Source: Amycolatopsis tucumanensis
GTDB lineage: Bacteria; Actinomycetota; Actinomycetes; Mycobacteriales; Pseudonocardiaceae
Assembly (NCBI RefSeq): GCF_021654135.1
Contig: NZ_JAKGSD010000038.1
Coordinates: forward strand, 1-64,000
DNA: 64,000 nt
Direction: 5' to 3'
The translations under genes were made by a program, and so were the position numbers. The notes under the pieces are model-generated. The model was not told the origin of the DNA and made no database searches. It saw only the letters and a list, made by a program, of their open reading frames with translations. Positions within the stretch are counted from its first letter, which is position 1. Each line of letters starts with the position of its first letter. Positions 24,667-32,947 of the stretch are shown here, in pieces.

Positions 24667-25569
24667 TCAGCGGGACGTGGCGACGTTGAGCAGCGGTTTC
24701 TCGACCGTCACGTCGGTCAGTCCCCACTTCTGCATGATCTGGCGGTACTCGCCGCTGTCGAACAGGGCCTGGAACGCGTCGCGCAGCACCGGGCCGAGGC
24801 CGCTGGTCTTGGGCACGAGCAGCGCGAGGTTGTCGGCGGTCGCGCCCTGCGCCTCGGTCTGCGTGACGTAGGTGAAGGCGCCCGTCTGCGCGGTGGTGAC
24901 GTCGATGGCCGCGGCCTGGGTCATCCCGGCGGCGTCCGCGCGGCCGGACTGGGCGGCCAGCATCGTCGCGTTGGTGTCGGCCAGGCCGATCGTGGTGGTG
25001 GGCGCGCGGCCGGCGCCGGTGCAGTACTGGGAGAGCTTGTTCAGCTGCTCCTCGACGATGCTCGCGCTGACCACCGCGACCCGCTTGCCGCACAGGTCGT
25101 CCACCGTCTTGATGCCGGCGGTGGAGCCCGCGGGCACGACGTAGGAGGTGCGGGTGGTCATCCAGGTGATCGAGTCGAACTGCTGCTCGCGTTCGGCGGT
25201 GGCCTTGACCGGGCCGTTGAAGGCCTCGTAGCGGCCGCTGAGCATGCCCTGCAGGGCGGCCGGGAGGTTGCTGACCACCACGGTCTGCGTGCGGACGCCG
25301 AGGACCCGGCCGAGCGCGTCCTGGAAATCCTTGTCGATGCCGGTGACACTGGTGCCGTCGGCGCCGACGGTCCGGTACGGCGGGTGCGAGTCCCCGGCGA
25401 ATCTGATCACGCCGGAGTCCTTGACCTGCTGCGGCAGGGCGTCGTGCAGGGCTGGCACGGTGGCGGCGCCCGGGCCGGGACCCGAGCCGGACGAGGCCTG
25501 GCCGCAGCCGGTGACGGCCAGGACGGCGGCCACCGCGAGGACGAGGGGACGGCGGAGGGTGAGGCGCAT
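24667..25569 (-). CDS. ABC transporter substrate-binding lipoprotein, family 3
   Basis: 300 residues. The signal ends in the lipobox VTGC (C22). Family 3 features are GVIRFAGDSHPPYR, the GIDKDFQDALGRVLG block, the LDDLC-type hinge IKTVDDLCGKRVAVV, and GADAAGMTQ-like segments. Two mature cysteines (DLCGK and QYCTG) may form a disulfide. It begins the seven-gene leftward unit (binding protein, permease, ATPase, CapA-like, CoA-transferase, two dehydratase-like subunits). The ligand should be an acid or amino-acid-like compound. Confidence 0.9.
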   Translation of the reverse strand: MRLTLRRPLVLAVAAVLAVTGCGQASSGSGPGPGAATVPALHDALPQQVKDSGVIRFAGDSHPPYRTVGADGTSVTGIDKDFQDALGRVLGVRTQTVVVSNLPAALQGMLSGRYEAFNGPVKATAEREQQFDSITWMTTRTSYVVPAGSTAGIKTVDDLCGKRVAVVSASIVEEQLNKLSQYCTGAGRAPTTTIGLADTNATMLAAQSGRADAAGMTQAAAIDVTTAQTGAFTYVTQTEAQGATADNLALLVPKTSGLGPVLRDAFQALFDSGEYRQIMQKWGLTDVTVEKPLLNVATSR

Positions 25570-25662
25570 GGCGTGTTTCTCCCTGCGTTGGGCCTTGCCA
25601 GGCGATCGGAGAGGGTTGCTGTCGAAGTTGAGGACGAGCGTCGCACGAGCTGTCGCCTATTT

Positions 25663-25679
25663 CAAGACCTGTGCAAGAC
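25663..25679. promoter_or_regulatory. Direct repeat CAAGAC-N5-CAAGAC, candidate PaaX site
   Basis: Two identical hexamers (25663-25668 and 25674-25679) are offset by 11 bp, about one helical turn. They lie in the 117-bp divergent region, 8 bp before the paaX-like start, where a bound protein would affect both directions. On the minus strand TTGAAA (complement of 25660-25665) with GACGCT 17 bp on could be the promoter of the ABC operon. Confidence 0.35.
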
Positions 25680-25686
25680 TGGGTCG

Positions 25687-26682
25687 GTGACCGCGAAGAA
25701 ACCGGGGGACGCGTTGCCCCGCCCGCAGAACGGCGCCGAACCCCAGCTGCTGCTCACGTCGCTGCTGGGTGACTTCTGGTACTGGCGGGACGAGCACGTG
25801 CCGGCGACCGCGCTGGTCCGGCTGCTGGCGGACTTCGACGTCACGGCCGACGGCGCGCGCGCGGCGATGCGGCGGCTCGCGGCGCGCGGGCTGCTCACGG
25901 CGTCCCGGCAGGGCCGGACGACCGCGTACGGGATCCCGCCGCGCACGTCGGAGGTGATCGTCGAGCGCACACACCGCATGCTGACGTTCGGCTCGACCGC
26001 CCCGAAGTGGGACGGCCGCTGGACGGTCGTCGCGTTCTCCGTCCCCGAACAGGACCGGACGTTGCGCAACAACCTGCGCTCGCGGCTGCGGGTCCTGCGC
26101 TTCGCCGCGCTGTACGACGGGGTGTGGGTGTCGCCGCACGACCTGGGCGGACAGGCCCTGGAGGTGCTGCGCGAGCTGGGCATCACGACGGCGACGGTGC
26201 TGCGGTCGACCGAGGTGCCGGGCGGGCCGGTCAGCCCGGTCGCCGCGTTCGACCTGGAGCCGCTGGCGAAGGAGTACCGCGAGTTCGCCGACCGGTACGA
26301 GCCGATGCTGCAGAGCCTCGACGACGGGCTCATCGGGCCGAAGCAGGCGCTGCGGATGCGGACCGAGCTGCGCGTGGACTGGCGGCACTTCCCGGAGACC
26401 GACCCGGACCTGCCCGCCGAACTGCTGCCGGCGGGCTGGGACCGGGCGCGGGCGCAGCGGGTGTTCGTGCAGATCTACGACCGGCTCGGCCCGCTCGCGG
26501 AGATCCGGTTCCGGCAGATCCTCGGGTCGGTGGCGCCGGACCTGGCCGAACACGCGTCGCACCACGACTCGGCGACGGTCGCGGAGCTGTTCGCCACCCT
26601 CGGGGACCGCCGTGCGCACGGCGACACGCCGTTCGAGCAGGCGGCCGCCGCGCGACGCATCGCGGAGGCGGAGCGGGGTTAG
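25687..26682 (+). CDS. PaaX family transcriptional regulator
   Basis: 331 residues, clearly homologous to the protein at 13408-14352. The winged-helix start is LLTSLLGDFWYWRDEHVPAT, with GRTTAYGIPPR ending the wing. The central block is DGRWTVVAFSVPEQDR and AALYDGVWVSPHDLGGQ; the C-terminal block is DPDLPAELLPAGWD and VQIYDRLGPLAEIRFRQIL. The GTG at 25687 fits the domain start; no strong ribosome site precedes it, so it may have a very short leader. It is divergent from the importer/CoA-transferase/dehydratase operon and is its likely repressor. PaaX proteins sense aryl-CoA thioesters, which fits an operon that makes CoA esters. Confidence 0.92.
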   Translation: MTAKKPGDALPRPQNGAEPQLLLTSLLGDFWYWRDEHVPATALVRLLADFDVTADGARAAMRRLAARGLLTASRQGRTTAYGIPPRTSEVIVERTHRMLTFGSTAPKWDGRWTVVAFSVPEQDRTLRNNLRSRLRVLRFAALYDGVWVSPHDLGGQALEVLRELGITTATVLRSTEVPGGPVSPVAAFDLEPLAKEYREFADRYEPMLQSLDDGLIGPKQALRMRTELRVDWRHFPETDPDLPAELLPAGWDRARAQRVFVQIYDRLGPLAEIRFRQILGSVAPDLAEHASHHDSATVAELFATLGDRRAHGDTPFEQAAAARRIAEAERG

Positions 26683-26869
26683 GTGGGGTTGGTTGCGCGC
26701 CCGGCGGGGTCGTGGCAGCCGATTTGGTGTGGGTTCGGTGGCGGGCCGGGACGCAGCCGCACCGATGCCGTGCTCGGTGCGCGGCGCCGCCACCCGCGCG
26801 TCCACTCCCGGCGAGGTGCGGCGCGGGCGGCGTCCGATCCGGTGCTGCACATCTCGAGGGAGAGACCCC

Positions 26870-27200
26870 GTGCCCAGGTGGTCAGGAACCGTGCCGTCGC
26901 CTGCTCGGCGATCCTGCTCGCAGCCGCGCCGTGCCCGCGGTGGCGTACCCGCCGCGGATCAAGGTGTTCGTCACGAACACCGGTTCGCGCAACCTGACGG
27001 TCTACGACACGCGCACCACCCACCTGCTCGCCGTCGCGGCCGGCCCGTCGCGCGTCTACGTCACCAACTACAGCGACAACACGGTCACGGTGATCACGCG
27101 CTCACCCCGGCTCGTGACCCGCCAACGGGGCCGACACCGTGACCGTCGTGGACGCCGCCACCAACCTGGTCACCGGCACCGTCCCAGTCGGTCCGGCTCG
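26870..27200 (+). pseudogene. Remnant of a YVTN-type beta-propeller protein gene
   Basis: Three pieces in three frames rebuild an exported propeller protein. A signal-like stretch (NRAVACSAILLAAAP) lies in one frame around 26878-26930. KVFVTNTGSRNLTVYDTRTT and VYVTNYSDNTVTVI lie in a second frame to about 27095. GADTVTVVDAATNLVTGTVP lies in a third, around 27130-27195. YVTN/D-T-TVTVID repeats are diagnostic of surface propeller repeats. Codon bias is good inside each piece, so decay is recent. A ribosome site (GAGGGAGAG) with GTG at 26870 may be the old start. It is too short and broken to be functional. Confidence 0.65.
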
Positions 27201-27243
27201 GGCTGGCCAGCAAGCTCATCGTCGAGCAGGGGTGGGCCAAAGG

Positions 27244-27270
27244 TATACTGAGGCGAGAAATCAACTCAGT
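27244..27270 (+). promoter_or_regulatory. Promoter -10 and palindromic operator of the SDR gene
   Basis: A near-consensus -10 box TATACT (27244-27249) is overlapped by a perfect inverted repeat ACTGAG-N12-CTCAGT (27247-27270). No good -35 is seen. A dimeric repressor on this site would cover the -10 and start point. Confidence 0.5.
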
Positions 27271-27288
27271 CTACTTTCTGGGGGCACC

Positions 27289-28053
27289 ATGAAGACCTGG
27301 CTGATCACGGGCGCGTCCGGTGGCTTCGGCACCGCGATCGCCCGGCAGGCGCTCGCCGCGGGGGACGCCGTGGTCGCCACGGCACGGCGTCCGGACCGCG
27401 TCCGGCTCACCGGGGAGCGGTTGCTCGTGCTGCCGCTGGACGTCACCGACGAGAAGGCGGCCCGCGCGGCGACCGAACGCGCCGTCGAGCGGTTCGGCCG
27501 CATCGACGTCCTGGTGAACAACGCGGGCCGCGGGTTGTTCGGCGCCGTGGAGGAGACGTCACCGGCGGAAGCGCGAAACCTGTTCGACACCAACGTGTTC
27601 GGGGTGCTGGCGGTGACCCGCGCCGTGCTGCCGGTGATGCGCGCCCAGCGGAGCGGGCACCTGCTGGCGATCAGCTCGATGGGCGGCTTCTCGGCCGGCG
27701 CCGGGTTCGGGGTGTACGCGGCGAGCAAGTTCGCCGTCGAGGCGCTGCACGAAGCTCTGCGCGAAGAGCTGGCGCCGTTCGGGGTGCGGGTGACGATTGT
27801 CGAGCCGGGGGTGTTCGGCACGGGTTTCAGCGGCGCGTCGGCCCAGGTCGCGCAGAAGATCGACGCGTACGCCGCACCCGACTACACCGACGACGACGGT
27901 GACCCGCCGGGCGACCCGGCCGACGCGGCGGCGGCGATCGTCGCGGTGGCCGGGGCCGCGGACGCGCCGTTGCGGCTCCCGCTCGGCGCGGACGCGGTCG
28001 CCCGCATCCGCGCGAAGCTGGACCAGGTGGCCGGCGACCTCGGAACCACGTGA
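27289..28053 (+). CDS. Short-chain dehydrogenase/reductase
   Basis: 254 residues, classical SDR. The cofactor motif TGASGGFG is at about residues 7-14 and NNAG at about 80-83. Catalytic Ser is in LAISSMGG and YxxxK in GVYAASKFAVEAL. ARR after beta-2 suggests NADP preference. The ATG at 27289 follows GGGGG. It is a single gene under its own palindrome-controlled promoter. Substrate unknown. Confidence 0.9.
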   Translation: MKTWLITGASGGFGTAIARQALAAGDAVVATARRPDRVRLTGERLLVLPLDVTDEKAARAATERAVERFGRIDVLVNNAGRGLFGAVEETSPAEARNLFDTNVFGVLAVTRAVLPVMRAQRSGHLLAISSMGGFSAGAGFGVYAASKFAVEALHEALREELAPFGVRVTIVEPGVFGTGFSGASAQVAQKIDAYAAPDYTDDDGDPPGDPADAAAAIVAVAGAADAPLRLPLGADAVARIRAKLDQVAGDLGTT

Positions 28054-28146
28054 CGCTCCACTCGTTTCGCCTGGTCGGCCCTCGCCCGCCGCGACACATT
28101 CGGGTGAACTGGACCGAGCACGGAACGACGGACGAGGAGGGGGCCC

Positions 28147-29514
28147 GTGGCGCTGCCGGAATGGCTGGTCAAGGAGATCGACGAAGTAGGGGACTACCCG
28201 GCGTTCGCGGGCGTCGACGAACTGGAACGCGGGTTGCGCACGCTGGCGGCGGGATACCCGGAGATCACGACGTTGCAGCGGGTCGGCACCTCCCGGCACG
28301 GCGAGCCGCTGCTGTGCCTGACGATCGACGGCGAGCCCGGTGATCCGACGGCGCTGGTGTTCGGGCTGCCGCACCCCAACGAGCCGATCGGCGGGCTCAC
28401 CGCGCTGCACCTGGCCGCGCGGTTGTGCGCCGACCCAGGGCTGCGGGCGCGGCTGCGGCACCGGTGGCGGATCATCGCGTGCATCGACCCGGACGGGCTG
28501 CGACTCAACGAGGGCTGGCTGGCCGGCCCGTTCACGCGGGAGCACTACGCGCGGCACTTCTACCGGCCTGCCGGGCCGGACCAGGTGGAGTGGACGTTCC
28601 CGCTGGACTACAAGGACGCCTACTTCGACGCGGCGTTGCCGGAGACGCAGGCGCTGATGCGGCTCATCGATTCGGACCGGCCGGATCTGGTGTGCTCGCT
28701 GCACAACAGCGAGCTGGGCGGCGTCTACTACTACCTCAACCGCGCCGAACCGCCGCTGCACCGGGCGCTGCAGGCGCTGCCCGCGCACGTCGGGCTGCCG
28801 TTGGACCGCGGTGAGCCGGAGGCGCCCTACATCACGCGGCTCGACGACGCGATCTTCCAGGGCACGTCGATCAGCCGGGCCTACGACTACGTGACCGGGC
28901 TCGGCGAGCCGTGGACGAGTTCGGCGGGCGACAACACGGCGTCCTACGCCGGCCGGTACGGCGCGCTCACGCTGGTCACGGAGCTGCCGTACTGGACGTC
29001 CGACACGGCGGACGACGACGGCCCGGCGGGCACCGGGTACGCGTCGGCGCTGGCCGCGCACGCCCGGGCGCTGGCGGACCTGTCATCGCTGATGGCGGAC
29101 ACGATCGAGGCGGTGTCCGGGGCGCTGATGGTGCCGGACTCGCCGTTCTGGCGGGCGAGCCGGTCCTTCGCGACGATGATGGCGTCGGCAGCGCGCAGCG
29201 CGCGTTCGCGCAGCACCTCCCCGGAGGCCGACCGGCCGGCCACGGTGGCCGAGGTGTCGTCCCTCGCCGAGGCGACGCACAGTTTCCGGTTGCGCTACGG
29301 CGGAATTTTGTTGCGGGCTCTGGACGGCGAGCTGGCGGTGGGCAACACGCGGCCGGCGGTGCGGGCGGCCAGGGAGCGGGTCGCGGCGAGGCACGCGGAG
29401 TGGGTCGCCGGAGACGCGCTGCTCGGCGAGTACCGGACGATCCCGATCCGGCAGCTGGTGGCGACGCAGTACGGAGCGTTGCTCGCGGCGGCGGAACACG
29501 TGGTGGGGCGCTGA
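28147..29514 (+). CDS. M14 family zinc carboxypeptidase-like protein
   Basis: 455 residues. The zinc motif HxxE is in GLPHPNEPIGG and the third ligand His in VCSLHNSELGGVYYYL. The catalytic Glu is probably in TLVTELPYW. The M14 fold begins at about residue 30 and ends near 310; the remaining ~140 residues are helical and without recognised family. There is no signal peptide, so it acts in the cytoplasm, perhaps on small amidated compounds. The GTG start follows GAGGAGGGGG. Confidence 0.82.
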   Translation: MALPEWLVKEIDEVGDYPAFAGVDELERGLRTLAAGYPEITTLQRVGTSRHGEPLLCLTIDGEPGDPTALVFGLPHPNEPIGGLTALHLAARLCADPGLRARLRHRWRIIACIDPDGLRLNEGWLAGPFTREHYARHFYRPAGPDQVEWTFPLDYKDAYFDAALPETQALMRLIDSDRPDLVCSLHNSELGGVYYYLNRAEPPLHRALQALPAHVGLPLDRGEPEAPYITRLDDAIFQGTSISRAYDYVTGLGEPWTSSAGDNTASYAGRYGALTLVTELPYWTSDTADDDGPAGTGYASALAAHARALADLSSLMADTIEAVSGALMVPDSPFWRASRSFATMMASAARSARSRSTSPEADRPATVAEVSSLAEATHSFRLRYGGILLRALDGELAVGNTRPAVRAARERVAARHAEWVAGDALLGEYRTIPIRQLVATQYGALLAAAEHVVGR

Positions 29515-29527
29515 CGAGCGCCCCACC
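29502..29527. terminator. Bidirectional hairpin between the M14 gene and catC
   Basis: A perfect 11-bp stem, GGTGGGGCGCT/AGCGCCCCACC, closes a 4-nt loop (GACG). It includes the M14 stop codon and lies 12 bp past the catC stop on the other strand. It should serve both converging genes. Confidence 0.75.
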
Positions 29528-29538
29528 GGGCGTGACGG

Positions 29539-29820
29539 TCAGTCCTGGACCTTCGACGGATGCGTCGCCAGCGCCATCACACGAATGTCCATGTACGGGA
29601 ACAACGGCAACCCCGACAGCAACTCGTGCAGTTCATCGTTCGACTCCACGTCGAAGATCGAGATGTTCGAGTACTCACCCACGATGCGCCACAGGTGCGG
29701 CCACTTCCCTTCCCGTTGCAGCTTCTGGCTGTACGCCTTCTCCCGGGCCACGATGTCGGCCCGCACCGACGGGTCCATATCGGACGGCAGCCGCACATCC
29801 ATCCGGACGTGGAACAACAT
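29539..29820 (-). CDS. catC: Muconolactone delta-isomerase
   Basis: 93 residues, the normal size for CatC, which converts muconolactone to 3-oxoadipate enol-lactone in the catechol branch of the beta-ketoadipate pathway. The start MLFHVRMDVRLPSDMDP and the segments WPHLWRIVGEYSNISIFDV and LSGLPLFPYMDI are characteristic; the family forms homodecamers. It is the last gene of the leftward catR-catB-catA-catC unit. Genes for the next steps (catD, pcaIJF) are not in the window. Confidence 0.96.
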   Translation of the reverse strand: MLFHVRMDVRLPSDMDPSVRADIVAREKAYSQKLQREGKWPHLWRIVGEYSNISIFDVESNDELHELLSGLPLFPYMDIRVMALATHPSKVQD

Positions 29821-29841
29821 GGGTGAGTCCTCCAGTAAGAA

Positions 29842-30687
29842 TCAAGCCGGGTCGAGCACGAAGTCGTAGGTCACCGTCTCGCCGCCGTCGGACGGCTTCG
29901 GGTCCAGGACCAGTTCCGGCTTGACCGCCGAGGCGATGTCGTCGTCGTTGTGCTCGTCGCCGGGGAAGTACAGCTGCGCGGTCAGCAGCTCGTGGCCCGG
30001 GGCGGACACCTTGACGTGCAGGTGCGCCGGGCGCCACGCGTGCCAGCCCGCCGCCGCGATCAGCTTGCCGCACGCGCCGTCGGTCGGGATCTGGTACGGC
30101 GCGGGCCGCACGGTGTGGATCTCGAACGAGCCGTCCTCCTCGACCGAGAAGGTGCCGCGCAGGTTCCACTCCGGGATGCCGGGCGCGAACTGCGAGTACA
30201 GGCCGTCGGCGTCGGCGTGCCACAGTTCGACCTTCGCGTCCTTCAGCGGGCTGCCGTCAACGGAGGTCACGCGGCCCGTCCACACCAGCGGCGTGCCGCC
30301 CTCGCCCTCACGCATCGGCACCGACCCGCGCGAGCCCTGCTCCGGCGCGCCGGGCACGTAATACGGGCCCTCGATGGTGCCCTTGTTGCCCTTGCGGTGC
30401 GAGGTGGCGACCTCCTCGACCACGTGCTCGACCCACACGTCCAGGAACAGCGGCCACTCGCCGTCCTCGCCGACCTGGATCAGCCACGCCTTCAGCGCGT
30501 TGTACTCGTCGTAGGTGACCTTGTGCTTGCGGATGGTCTCGTGCACGGCCGAGAGCACCTCGCGGGCCAGCAGCGACACCCGCTCCTTCGGGGTGTCGGC
30601 GACGGCGGCGAACTTGTCGCTCTTGAACCGCGCGGTGGCACTGGCGCCGGACTCGGCGGCCGCGGGAGCGTGGTGGGTGGCGGTCAT
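29842..30687 (-). CDS. catA: Catechol 1,2-dioxygenase (intradiol)
   Basis: 281 residues. It cleaves catechol between the hydroxyls to cis,cis-muconate using Fe(III). Iron ligands can be placed: Tyr in IEGPYYVPGAP, Tyr in DADGLYSQF, and both His in WRPAHLHVKVSAPGH. The N-terminal helical dimerisation/lipid-binding domain is present. The ATG at 30687 follows AAGGAGG. Adjacent catB and catC confirm the ortho pathway. Confidence 0.96.
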   Translation of the reverse strand: MTATHHAPAAAESGASATARFKSDKFAAVADTPKERVSLLAREVLSAVHETIRKHKVTYDEYNALKAWLIQVGEDGEWPLFLDVWVEHVVEEVATSHRKGNKGTIEGPYYVPGAPEQGSRGSVPMREGEGGTPLVWTGRVTSVDGSPLKDAKVELWHADADGLYSQFAPGIPEWNLRGTFSVEEDGSFEIHTVRPAPYQIPTDGACGKLIAAAGWHAWRPAHLHVKVSAPGHELLTAQLYFPGDEHNDDDIASAVKPELVLDPKPSDGGETVTYDFVLDPA

Positions 30688-30722
30688 GGGATCCTCCTTG
30701 ATTCCTTGATATCCGGGGGAGT

Positions 30723-31826
30723 TCAGCGGTCCTGGCGGTAGCGGTCGAGCTTGGCCGGGTCGATCTCGATGCCGAGTCCGGCGCCGGGACGGATGTGCAG
30801 CTCGCCGTCGTGGATCTCCAGCGGTTCGGTGAGCAGGTCGTCGCTCATGTCGAGGAAGTTGGACAGCTCCCCGGCCCGCCGCGAGGTGAGCGCGTAGGAC
30901 GCTCCGAACGCGACAGTGCACGCGGAACCGATCTGGCCGTCGATCTGGTTGCCCATCACGACTTCCAGCCCGAGCCCCTCGGCGAGGTGGTGCACGCGCT
31001 GCGAGTGGGTGAAACCGGTCCGCGCGGTCTTGATGCTGATCGCGGTGGCCGAGCCGGCCAGGATCTCGCGGGTCACGTCGGCCGGGGTGACGGCCGACTC
31101 GTCGGCGATGAACGGCACGTCCAGCTGCGACACCAGCCAGCGCCTGCCCAGCACGTCGTCGGCCGGACACAGCTCCTCGGCGAACAGCAGGCCGAGGTCG
31201 GTCATCTCCTTCATCGCCATCGCCGACTCCGAGGCGGTCCAGCCCCGGTTGCCGTCGACGTACAGCTCCACGTCGTCGCCCATGCCCTCGCGCAGGGCCC
31301 GCACCACGGCGGTGTCCAGCGCGACCGGGCGCCGCCCGACCTTGACCTTGAACGTGGTGATGCCGTGCTCGTCGCGCATGCGCTGCGCCTCGGCGACCAT
31401 CGCGGCCGGCTCGTCGAACCCGAGCATGTGCGACACCCGCATCCGGTCGGTGTAGCCGCCGAGCAGCTCGGTGACCTGCACGTCCAGCGTGCGGCCCAGC
31501 GCGTCCCACACGGCCATGTCAATGGCGGCCTTTGCGGCCGGGTTGCCCACGGTGCGGCTCAGCCGGGACGCCATCGTCTCGCGTTCGAGCAGGGTCAGGC
31601 CGACCACCTGCGGCGCGAAGATCTTCTCGATCACCGCGATGATCCCGGCCTGCGTCTCGCCGTAGGTGAACGGCCGCGGCGGCGCCTCCGCCACGCCGAC
31701 GACCCCGTCGTCGGTGTGCACCCGCACCAGCACGTGCTCGGCCACGTGCACCTCGCCGGAGGCGAACTTGAGCGGTTTGCGGTACGGGATGGCGAACGGG
31801 ATCGCCTCCACCCGCGTGATCTTCAT
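30723..31826 (-). CDS. catB: Muconate cycloisomerase
   Basis: 367 residues of the enolase superfamily. The KxK motif is in TTFKVKVGRRP, metal ligands are in YVDGNRGW, FAEELCPADD and IADESAVT, and the second-side lysine is in ISIKTARTG. It cyclises cis,cis-muconate to (S)-muconolactone. A late acidic residue is in ELSNFLDMSDD. The ATG overlaps the catR stop by ATGA, so catR heads this operon, an arrangement that couples regulator and enzyme levels. Confidence 0.95.
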   Translation of the reverse strand: MKITRVEAIPFAIPYRKPLKFASGEVHVAEHVLVRVHTDDGVVGVAEAPPRPFTYGETQAGIIAVIEKIFAPQVVGLTLLERETMASRLSRTVGNPAAKAAIDMAVWDALGRTLDVQVTELLGGYTDRMRVSHMLGFDEPAAMVAEAQRMRDEHGITTFKVKVGRRPVALDTAVVRALREGMGDDVELYVDGNRGWTASESAMAMKEMTDLGLLFAEELCPADDVLGRRWLVSQLDVPFIADESAVTPADVTREILAGSATAISIKTARTGFTHSQRVHHLAEGLGLEVVMGNQIDGQIGSACTVAFGASYALTSRRAGELSNFLDMSDDLLTEPLEIHDGELHIRPGAGLGIEIDPAKLDRYRQDR

Positions 31827-32725
31827 CGGCTGACCTCGTGTCGTTGGGGGGCGAGTGCGGCCTCGAGCACCTCGAGGACTGACCGGACGAGCGGGGAGTC
31901 GTTGTCGCGGCGCCAGGCGAGCGCGAGCTCGACGGTGCCGGCGTCGGCGAGGTCGCGGAACACGACCCCGGCCAGCGGCAGCGCGCGGGCCGACGCGGGC
32001 AGCACCGCGATGCCGAGCCCGCCGGCCACCAGCGCGAGCAGCACCGCCGTGCCGGCCGCTTCGTGCTCGCGGTGCGGGCTGAAGCCGGCGGCCTGGCAGC
32101 TGCGCATGACGGCGTCGTTGACCACGGAATCCTTGGCGGCGTAGCTGATGAACCCCTCGGTGCGCAGGTCGGCCACCGACACGACGGGCTCGACCGCGAG
32201 CCGGTGGTCGGCGGGCACGGCGAGGATCAGCGGCTCGACCTCCAGCGTGTGCAGGTCGATGTCCTCGCCCTGCGCGGGCGGGCGCAGCACGGCCAGGTCC
32301 AGGTCGCCGTTGCGCAGCCCGTCGCACTGGGCCGGCGTGAGCAGGTCGGCGTGCACCTCGACGGCGACGCCGGGCAGGTCCCGCTTGACCGCGCGGGCGA
32401 TGCGCGGCAGGTGCGAGAAGGCCGAGGTGCCGGTGAACCCGACCCGCACCAGGCCGAGGCGGCCGTCGGCGATGCGGCGCACCCCGCGGACGCTGTCCTC
32501 GACCGTGTCCAGCACCCGCTGCGCCTCACTCAGCAGGAACTCACCCGCCGGGGTGAGCCGGACCTGCCGGGTCGTGCGCGTGAACAGGGGCGCGCCCAGT
32601 TCGGCCTCCAGCTGCCGGATCGCGTGCGACAGGGCCGGCTGCGCCATGTGCAGGCGCTCGGCGGCCTTCCCGAAGTGGCAGGTTTCGGCCACGGCGGTGA
32701 AGTACCGCAGGTGACGCAGCTCCAT
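31823..32725 (-). CDS. catR: LysR family regulator of the cat/ben genes
   Basis: 300 residues. The N-terminal HTH is MELRHLRYFTAVAE with AAERLHMAQPALSHAIRQLE, followed by FTRTTRQVRLTPAG. The effector domain has the CatM/BenM-like style (FTGTSAFSHLPRIARAV and DLAVLRPPAQGED). CatM/BenM homologues respond to cis,cis-muconate and/or benzoate. It lies between catB (coupled downstream) and the divergent benA, where it can control both. The ATG at 32725 has GGAGG upstream; the longer frame to 32764 is not needed. Confidence 0.9.
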   Translation of the reverse strand: MELRHLRYFTAVAETCHFGKAAERLHMAQPALSHAIRQLEAELGAPLFTRTTRQVRLTPAGEFLLSEAQRVLDTVEDSVRGVRRIADGRLGLVRVGFTGTSAFSHLPRIARAVKRDLPGVAVEVHADLLTPAQCDGLRNGDLDLAVLRPPAQGEDIDLHTLEVEPLILAVPADHRLAVEPVVSVADLRTEGFISYAAKDSVVNDAVMRSCQAAGFSPHREHEAAGTAVLLALVAGGLGIAVLPASARALPLAGVVFRDLADAGTVELALAWRRDNDSPLVRSVLEVLEAALAPQRHEVSR

Positions 32726-32766
32726 CGCCGGCCTCCTTCCCGCTCCTCGTCGTCGTGGATTCATTC

Positions 32767-32836
32767 ACCGTAGGTACGGATATTGAGTCAAGACAAGGAG
32801 CGATTCAGTCTTGATTGATCGATGTCATCGATTAAT
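32767..32836. promoter_or_regulatory. Divergent catR/benA control region with two inverted repeats
   Basis: Within the 222-bp gap, repeat 1 is TCAAGAC (32788-32794) with GTCTTGA (32808-32814). Repeat 2 is TTGATCGATG-T-CATCGATTAA (32815-32835), with one mismatch between arms. On the minus strand TTGTCT (complement of 32791-32796), 18 bp, TACGGT (complement of 32767-32772) is a good catR promoter; repeat 1 overlaps its -35. On the plus strand TTGATT (32811-32816) and TAATAG (32833-32838) could serve benA. CatR and BenR are the expected binders. Confidence 0.5.
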
Positions 32837-32947
32837 AGCACCCTGGGTCAGGACTAGGTAATCGCCCGGTGTGACTGGGGCCACCGCTTGTCATGGTCGG
32901 GGGAACACCGAAGCCGAGCAGTGCCGCTGAGGCCGTTGGAGGTTTCC

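Noticed and set aside
9659..25569. Secondary-metabolite (antibiotic) gene cluster
   Set aside because: P450s, CoA ligase-like genes and transporters are present, but no PKS, NRPS, terpene or RiPP core enzyme; catabolic regulators fit better.
23011..25569. Glutamine/histidine transporter named by gene (glnHPQ)
   Set aside because: The family is clear but the ligand is not; operon context points to an organic acid, so no gene symbol is given.
31827..32327. N-terminal extension of the catB frame into catR
   Set aside because: It is a shadow of the LysR gene; the ATG at 31826 gives the standard CatB length.
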